A stretch of 64,000 bases of DNA, from NCBI GenBank assembly GCA_019828595.1, contig JAHQRK010000035.1, forward strand, positions 1-64,000. The letters run 5' to 3'. Positions 52,301 to 61,300 of the stretch are shown here, piece after piece. Within the stretch, counting starts at the first letter, position 1, and each line of letters begins with the position of its first letter. The DNA comes from Aphanomyces cochlioides. Lineage: Eukaryota > Oomycota > Saprolegniomycetes > Saprolegniales > Verrucalvaceae. A program made the translations under genes and the position numbers. The notes under the pieces were generated by a model. The model was not told where the DNA came from. It searched no databases and worked only from the letters and a program-made list of their open reading frames with translations.

Positions 52301-55300
52301 CATGTTCGAGCATCCATGGAAAAACATCAACTACTGGAATTTGTCGATGACGTTGAAGCCTCGTAATTCTCTTGACCAAGCCAAGCTTGAAGACGCGGTT
52401 TCTGCTTTAATCGAGCACCATGACGTGCTTCGAACACGATTTTATCATGACATGGACAAAGGTTGGCACCAAATGATTCTACCAAAAGCCAACAGTGGCC
52501 CGCTGAATGTGCGTTTCGTTCACGTTGATTTCGATGACTTACGCTCGGCAATTCTTGACGTGGAACAGTCGTTGAGTTTGACCGACGGACCGATTTATGC
52601 CGTAACAGTGTTTCTTACTCCAGAAAACGAACAGTACTTGCAATTTACTGCTCATCATGCAGTAATGGATCTCGTGTCATGGCGAATTCTTGTTGACGAT
52701 TTAGAGAGTCTATTGTGTGGGAAGCAACTAGATGCAAAATCGATGTCCTTCAAGGCATGGTCCGAGCTACTGACTGCAAAAGCACTTGACTGGGATGGCT
52801 CTGCATGGGATGAGTACATGTGTGATGACGTGGAACCCCCTTCTCATTCGAGGTATGCACTCCTATGTTTCCACAACTGTGAATATCTTTGTAGCCCTCC
52901 TACACACACAATTCGCTCATCTGCAGTTTTGGACGAGAGCACGACAAATAAATTGGATCTTGCCAATACAAAATATGGGACGAATGTGCAAGAAGTAGCA
53001 CTCGCTGCGCTGACAGAAGCGCTGGCTGAGCTACGGTCCAACAGGAGTGGATCAAAGTTTGCAGTCATGCTTGAAAGTCACGGTCGTGAGCCGTGGGCTG
53101 GTGATATCGATATCACGAGTACTGTCGGATGGTTTACGTGTGAATACCCCGTAATGTTTACTCCCACGAGCGAGATAGGCGATATGCTGCTCCAAGTGAA
53201 GCAAAAACTCCGGTCAGTGCCCCACAAAGGATTGTCCTATGGTGCGATCAAATATTTGGTTCCTTTATCAGAATCAACAAAAAAGATCAAAACCCATCGA
53301 CATCACAATATTTCGTTCAACTACACTGGTCGCTTCCAAGAAATCAATGCCGAAGAAGGATATTTCAAAATTGCAAATGACATTTCTGTACCGCAGTTCG
53401 CCGACGACGAAGCACCTCTGTCACCTGGAAACCTCTTGTTGTCTCATGAAAGTGGCCAGCTAGTTTTAATGGCCGCGATGGCAGATTGGCAATTTTCATC
53501 GTCAGAATTGGAGACGTGGATGGATCTGTGGATCACTTGGATGCATCGTATTGTCGACCATTGTTTGGATCCATCAACAATTGGAGGTCGGACTCTGTAC
53601 GATTTACCTCTTCTTGGTTCCATGTCTGTCGTGAAAGATGTTGAGACTGAACTGCTCGAAACACTCCATCTGCGACCAAGCGATGTGGAGGATATTTACC
53701 CTGTGACACCGCTGCAGTCAGGCTTCCTGTGGGCTATGTTGCAAGACCCTTCCGAGTACGTATTGCAATCGGCTATTGATATTCGAGGGGATTTTGACTT
53801 CGTTCGATTTAAATCTTGCTGGCAAGAATTGACACTACAAACCGATATATTGCGCACAGTGTTTGTGTCGACCACTCATGGCATTTTCCAGGCAGTGACG
53901 AAAGACGATTTGACCGAGTGTCAAATGCTCGACGAGGTTTGGTCGTTTGAAACGTTAGAAGAGAATTCAGAAAGCTATTTCTCTTTGGATCGCCAACGGG
54001 GTTTCTCGCTTGCGAGTCGATCATTTCAAAGGTTCTGCGGTGTTCGAGTATCAGGTACGGATTTTCTCTTTGCAGACGGGAGTGATCAATGTTCGTAGAC
54101 GGCAGGCTACGTATCTTTTGGACGAGTCATCATTCTGTGTCGGACGGATGGTCGTCTCCAATCCTTCTGAGTAATTTTATGTCGTTATGCTACGGCGAGA
54201 AATTGCAGACTCAGCACGTACCATTTAAAAATCACATCGAGTGGATGGTCGCACAAGATACAGAAACTAGCAAATTGTTCTGGAGAGACACTATGAGACA
54301 CGTGGACGAAACAGCCCCTCTGTTACTTCCTAAGCCGATGGATCTCAGTAAATCTTCTGCCAAATACTCCACGTTTAGAAATGTCGTACATTTACCCCAA
54401 AAGAGAGAAGTGTGCAAATCACTTGGCACGACCCCGAGCACGGTATTTCGCGCGGCTTGGGCTCTGGTCTTACAGCAATATACTCGACGCGAGTATGTGA
54501 AATTTGGGTCTGTTGTTTCAGGACGAGACTCCGACGTTGAAGGAATCGACAGGTACAATTTATTCATTTCTCAATATTTATATAAGTTTCTTGTAGAATG
54601 ATTGGGGCCACCATCAACACAATTCCAATACTAGTGCATGTTCCACCAACATCTGATGTGGCACAGATCATTTCTAGTGTGCATGACTACTCGGTTAACT
54701 TAGTCCACCACGGTCATTGCAGCATTTTGGACATCAAAGCTTGGGCAGATGTGAAAACATCTCATGATCTGTTTGAGACTATTATGGTCTATGAAAACTA
54801 TCCTAGCGTCGATTCTCCCCAGTCGAATCCCGCCCATTTTCCATGGATTTCATAGGAAGGGACGAGTACACTGATGCAAAGCTATCCATTGCAATTATAC
54901 CCACGGAAGAAAATTTCGATGTTCACATCTCCTACAAAAATAGAGTGATATGTTCAAGTACCGTTCAGATGCTCGCAGCACGGTTCATCGATGTAACAGC
55001 GAAGATGGCATCTTTAGATTGGATGTCTTCAGGTGTGTCTGATCTCGACAAGCCTCAGGAATACGAGTCATCCGTTATCGTATCGAGCTCGTATGGACCT
55101 ACAGCTCCATTGCCATATGAATTATTACATCAAGCGTTTGAAGAGAGGGCCGTGCGAAAGCCTGATTTGGTCGCGGTCGAGTACGAAGACAAGTCCATTA
55201 CATACGGAGAGATGAATCACCAAGCAACCGTGCTGGCGAGTCGGTTGGTGTCGTTGGGAGTGGGTGTCGGCAGTCGCGTAGCAGTGTTGATGGAACGATG

Positions 55301-58300
55301 TTTGGAGTTTCCGATTGGCTTGTTGGCCGTGCTCAAAGCTGGTGGTTCCATGATGCCTCTTGACGCTAGCTTTCCCGTGAATCGATTGAGTTTTATGTTG
55401 TCGGACGCGAGCGCGTCAGTGGTGGTGACGACGGAAGAGTATCGTGGTCAAGTGGAATCTTTGGAGTTGGCAATTCCGGTGGTGTATTTCAGCTCGAGTG
55501 AATTGGCGTTGGAGTCGGTGGTACCAAGTATATTGAATGAGGCGACCCGTCATGACGAGGCATACGTTGTGTACACATCCGGATCGACCGGACGACCCAA
55601 AGGTGTACCCGTGCTGCACCAAAGTGTTATGAACACAATTGCGTTCTCGTTTGACGAAATGTTCGCCGAAGGTTTGAAGGTTGCTCAGTTGTTATCAATT
55701 GCATTCGATGGCTGCCAATTTGACATTTGGAAGGTTCTCTCGAATGGTTCCACTTTGGTATTATGTGGAGATGATATTCGCGTTGGTATTGCCAAGGCAA
55801 GTTGTCTCATTTGTACACCAACTGCACTGAGCGCACTGGACGAGGCAAGTAACTATCCGAATCTTCAGTTTGTAGGTGTCGCCGGTGAGCAACTTCCGCT
55901 GTCCCTGAAAACTCAATGGGAGCAGCAAGTTGTTCTATTGAACAAATACGGTCCTTCTGAATGTGCCATTCAAACACACGAGTGCAAGATGGACCCCGAT
56001 GCGCCTGTCACGATCGGCCATCCCATGCAAAACGTCAACTCGTACATCTTGGACGAGAACATGCGTCCAGTGCCAGTGGGAGTCGTGGGTGAGATATACC
56101 TTGGTGGTATTTGTGTCTCTCCAGGCTACATCAATCTACCCGACCAAACGGCGGAGCGATTCGTAGGCGATCCATTTGTGTCCGGCGGAGGACGCATGTT
56201 TCGAACGGGCGACTATGGTCGGTTGCTTCCGAATGGCCACTTTGAGGTGCACGGACGAAAGGACAGCCAAGTCAAGTTGAAGGGATATCGTATCGAACTA
56301 GAAGAAATTGGCGAGGCCATGATGCGCCACCCACAAGTAACGGCTGCTGCTGCCATTGTCAAAGACCATACACATCTCGTGGGTTTCTTTACTCCAGCGA
56401 ATGTGGATGTGGACGAGTTGCGGGAATTGGTGGCGTCGCACTTGCCAGTGTATATGGTCCCTGCAGTGTGGATGGGACTCGAATCCATGCCTCAAAACGT
56501 GAGTGGCAAGACGGACCGGTTGGCACTGGAAGCCATGAATGTCGTGGTTCAAGTGGAGTCGTTGCAGACAGAGGCAGAGAAGCGGATGGCAGAAGTGTGG
56601 GCTCAAGTTCTTGCAGTTGATATTTCACAGATTGGTCCGTCGACTTCCTTTTTTTCTCTTGGAGGAGATTCTATCTCTGCTATTCGTCTTGTTGCCAAAG
56701 CAAAACACGTCGGGTTCAAACTCACGAGTGCTTTGGTTATGAAGAAAGCGAGTCTCGCGAGCATGGTTCGTGTGGCAAAACATGAAGAAGTTGTGCTTGC
56801 TGTAATTTCAGATGACATCCATGGTGAGGTCCCATTGACACCAATTCAATACGCCATGTTCGAGCATCCATGGAAAAACATCAACTACTGGAATTTGTCG
56901 ATGACGTTGAAGCCTCGTAATTCTCTTGACCAAGCCAAGCTTGAAGACGCGGTTTCTGCTTTAATCGAGCACCATGACGTGCTTCGAACACGATTTTATC
57001 ATGACATGGACAAAGGTTGGCACCAAATGATTCTACCAAAAGCCAACAGTGGCCCGCTGAATGTGCGTTTCGTTCACGTTGATTTCGATGACTTACGCTC
57101 GGCAATTCTTGACGTGGAACAGTCGTTGAGTTTGACCGACGGACCGATTTATGCCGTAACAGTGTTTCTTACTCCAGAAAACGAACAGTACTTGCAATTT
57201 ACTGCTCATCATGCAGTAATGGATCTCGTGTCATGGCGAATTCTTGTTGACGATTTAGAGAGTCTATTGTGTGGGAAGCAACTAGATGCAAAATCGATGT
57301 CCTTCAAGGCATGGTCCGAGCTACTGACTGCAAAAGCACTTGACTGGGATGGCTCTGCATGGGATGAGTACATGTGTGATGACGTGGAACCCCCTTCTCA
57401 TTCGAGGTATGCACTCCTATGTTTCCACAACTGTGAATATCTTTGTAGCCCTCCTACACACACAATTCGCTCATCTGCAGTTTTGGACGAGAGCACGACA
57501 AATAAATTGGATCTTGCCAATACAAAATATGGGACGAATGTGCAAGAAGTAGCACTCGCTGCGCTGACAGAAGCGCTGGCTGAGCTACGGTCCAACAGGA
57601 GTGGATCAAAGTTTGCAGTCATGCTTGAAAGTCACGGTCGTGAGCCGTGGGCTGGTGATATCGATATCACGAGTACTGTCGGATGGTTTACGTGTGAATA
57701 CCCCGTAATGTTTACTCCCACGAGCGAGATAGGCGATATGCTGCTCCAAGTGAAGCAAAAACTCCGGTCAGTGCCCCACAAAGGATTGTCCTATGGTGCG
57801 ATCAAATATTTGGTTCCTTTATCAGAATCAACAAAAAAGATCAAAACCCATCGACATCACAATATTTCGTTCAACTACACTGGTCGCTTCCAAGAAATCA
57901 ATGCCGAAGAAGGATATTTCAAAATTGCAAATGACATTTCTGTACCGCAGTTCGCCGACGACGAAGCACCTCTGTCACCTGGAAACCTCTTGTTGTCTCA
58001 TGAAAGTGGCCAGCTAGTTTTAATGGCCGCGATGGCAGATTGGCAATTTTCATCGTCAGAATTGGAGACGTGGATGGATCTGTGGATCACTTGGATGCAT
58101 CGTATTGTCGACCATTGTTTGGATCCATCAACAATTGGAGGTCGGACTCTGTACGATTTACCTCTTCTTGGTTCCATGTCTGTCGTGAAAGATGTTGAGA
58201 CTGAACTGCTCGAAACACTCCATCTGCGACCAAGCGATGTGGAGGATATTTACCCTGTGACACCGCTGCAGTCAGGCTTCCTGTGGGCTATGTTGCAAGA

Positions 58301-61300
58301 CCCTTCCGAGTACGTATTGCAATCGGCTATTGATATTCGAGGGGATTTTGACTTCGTTCGATTTAAATCTTGCTGGCAAGAATTGACACTACAAACCGAT
58401 ATATTGCGCACAGTGTTTGTGTCGACCACTCATGGCATTTTCCAGGCAGTGACGAAAGACGATTTGACCGAGTGTCAAATGCTCGACGAGGTTTGGTCGT
58501 TTGAAACGTTAGAAGAGAATTCAGAAAGCTATTTCTCTTTGGATCGCCAACGGGGTTTCTCGCTTGCGAGTCGATCATTTCAAAGGTTCTGCGGTGTTCG
58601 AGTATCAGGTACGGATTTTCTCTTTGCAGACGGGAGTGATCAATGTTCGTAGACGGCAGGCTACGTATCTTTTGGACGAGTCATCATTCTGTGTCGGACG
58701 GATGGTCGTCTCCAATCCTTCTGAGTAATTTTATGTCGTTATGCTACGGCGAGAAATTGCAGACTCAGCACGTACCATTTAAAAATCACATCGAGTGGAT
58801 GGTCGCACAAGATACAGAAACTAGCAAATTGTTCTGGAGAGACACTATGAGACACGTGGACGAAACAGCCCCTCTGTTACTTCCTAAGCCGATGGATCTC
58901 AGTAAATCTTCTGCCAAATACTCCACGTTTAGAAATGTCGTACATTTACCCCAAATGAGAGAAGTGTGCAAATCACTTGGCACGACCCCGAGCACGGTAT
59001 TTCGCGCGGCTTGGGCTCTGGTCTTACAGCAATATACTCGACGCGAGTATGTGAAATTTGGGTCTGTTGTTTCAGGACGAGACTCCGACGTTGAAGGAAT
59101 CGACAGGTACAATTTATTCATTTCTCAATATTTATATAAGTTTCTTGTAGAATGATTGGGGCCACCATCAACACAATTCCAATACTAGTGCATGTTCCAC
59201 CAACATCTGATGTGGCACAGATCATTTCTAGTGTGCATGACTACTCGGTTAACTTAGTCCACCACGGTCATTGCAGCATTTTGGACATCAAAGCTTGGGC
59301 AGATGTGAAAACATCTCATGATCTGTTTGAGACTATTATGGTCTATGAAAACTATCCTAGCGTCGATTCTCCCCCAGTCGAATCCCGCCCATTTTCCATG
59401 GATTTCATAGGAAGGGACGAGTACACTGATGCAAAGCTATCCATTGCAATTATACCCACGGAAGAAAATTTCGATGTTCACATCTCCTACAAAAATAGAG
59501 TGATATGTTCAAGTACCGTTCAGATGCTCGCAGCACGGTTCATCGATGTAACAGCGAAGATGGCATCTTTAGATTGGATGTCTTCAGGTGTGTCTGATCT
59601 CGACAAGCCTCAGGAATACGAGTCATCCGTTATCGTATCGAGCTCGTATGGACCTACAGCTCCATTGCCATATGAATTATTACATCAAGCGTTTGAAGAG
59701 AGGGCCGTGCGAAAGCCTGATTTGGTCGCGGTCGAGTACGAAGACAAGTCCATTACATACGGAGAGATGAATCACCAAGCAACCGTGCTGGCGAGTCGGT
59801 TGGTGTCGTTGGGAGTGGGTGTCGGCAGTCGCGTAGCAGTGTTGATGGAACGATGTTTGGAGTTTCCGATTGGCTTGTTGGCCGTGCTCAAAGCTGGTGG
59901 TTCCATGATGCCTCTTGACGCTAGCTTTCCCGTGAATCGATTGAGTTTTATGTTGTCGGACGCGAGCGCGTCAGTGGTGGTGACGACGGAAGAGTATCGT
60001 GGTCAAGTGGAATCTTTGGAGTTGGCAATTCCGGTGGTGTATTTCAGCTCGAGTGAATTGGCGTTGGAGTCGGTGGTACCAAGTATATTGAATGAGGCGA
60101 CCCGTCATGACGAGGCATACGTTGTGTACACATCCGGATCGACCGGTCGACCCAAAGGTGTACCCGTGCTGCACCAAAGTGTTGTGAACACAATTGTCTT
60201 TTCTCAACGTCAGGCCTTTGCTGAGGAGAAGAAAATTGGACAAATTTTCTCGGTTGGATTTGATGGATGTCAACATGATATGTGGTGCAGTCTTTCCTAT
60301 GGTGCCACTCTGTTTCTGCGAACTGAAAATTTGTTGGACACAGTGGCACGTGTTGATAGCATTTTGATTACCCCTACTGCACTGTCCAGTTTGGGATCAC
60401 CGTCAAATTATGCTGGATTGAAGTTTGTCAGCGTCGGCGGTGAGCAAATCACTTCAACGTTGAAAGATCACTGGGCATCTCATGTTAAATTTATGAACAA
60501 GTACGGACCAACAGAATGCGCAATAGTGACGCACGAAGTTCAACTGGATGAAGGTGCACAGATAACAATCGGAAAACCACTTCAAAACATCAACTCGTAC
60601 ATCTTGGACGAGAACATGCGTCCAGTGCCAGTGGGAGTCGTGGGTGAGATATACCTTGGTGGTATTTGTGTCTCTCCAGGCTACATCAATCTACCCGACC
60701 AAACGGCGGAGCGATTCGTAGACGATCCATTTGTGTCCGGCGGAGGACGCATGTTTCGAACGGGCGACTATGGTCGGTTGCTTCCGAATGGCCACTTTGA
60801 GGTGCACGGACGAAAGGACAGCCAAGTCAAGTTGAAGGGATATCGTATCGAACTGGAAGAAATTGGCGAGGCCATGATGCGCCACCCACAAGTAACGGCT
60901 GCTGCTGCCATTGTCAAAGACCATACACATCTCGTGGGTTTCTTTACTCCAGCGAATGTGGATGTGGACGAGTTGCGGGAATTGGTGGCGTCGCACTTGC
61001 CAGTGTATATGGTCCCTGCAGTGTGGATGGGACTCGAATCCATGCCTCAAAACGTGAGTGGCAAGACGGACCGGTTGGCACTGGAAGCCATGGATGTCGT
61101 GGTTCAAGTGGAATCCTTGGAAACAGAGACCGAAGTTCAGTTGGCTACTGTGTGGGCCAAGGTGCTCGAAGTCGACATCCGAGAAATTGGCCGAAACACG
61201 TCTTTCTATTCTTTGGGTGGCGACTCGCTGTCGGTCATCAAGGTAGTGGCAGCTTGCCGTCAAATTGGTCTAACCACTACGGTTTCGCAAATGTTGAAAG

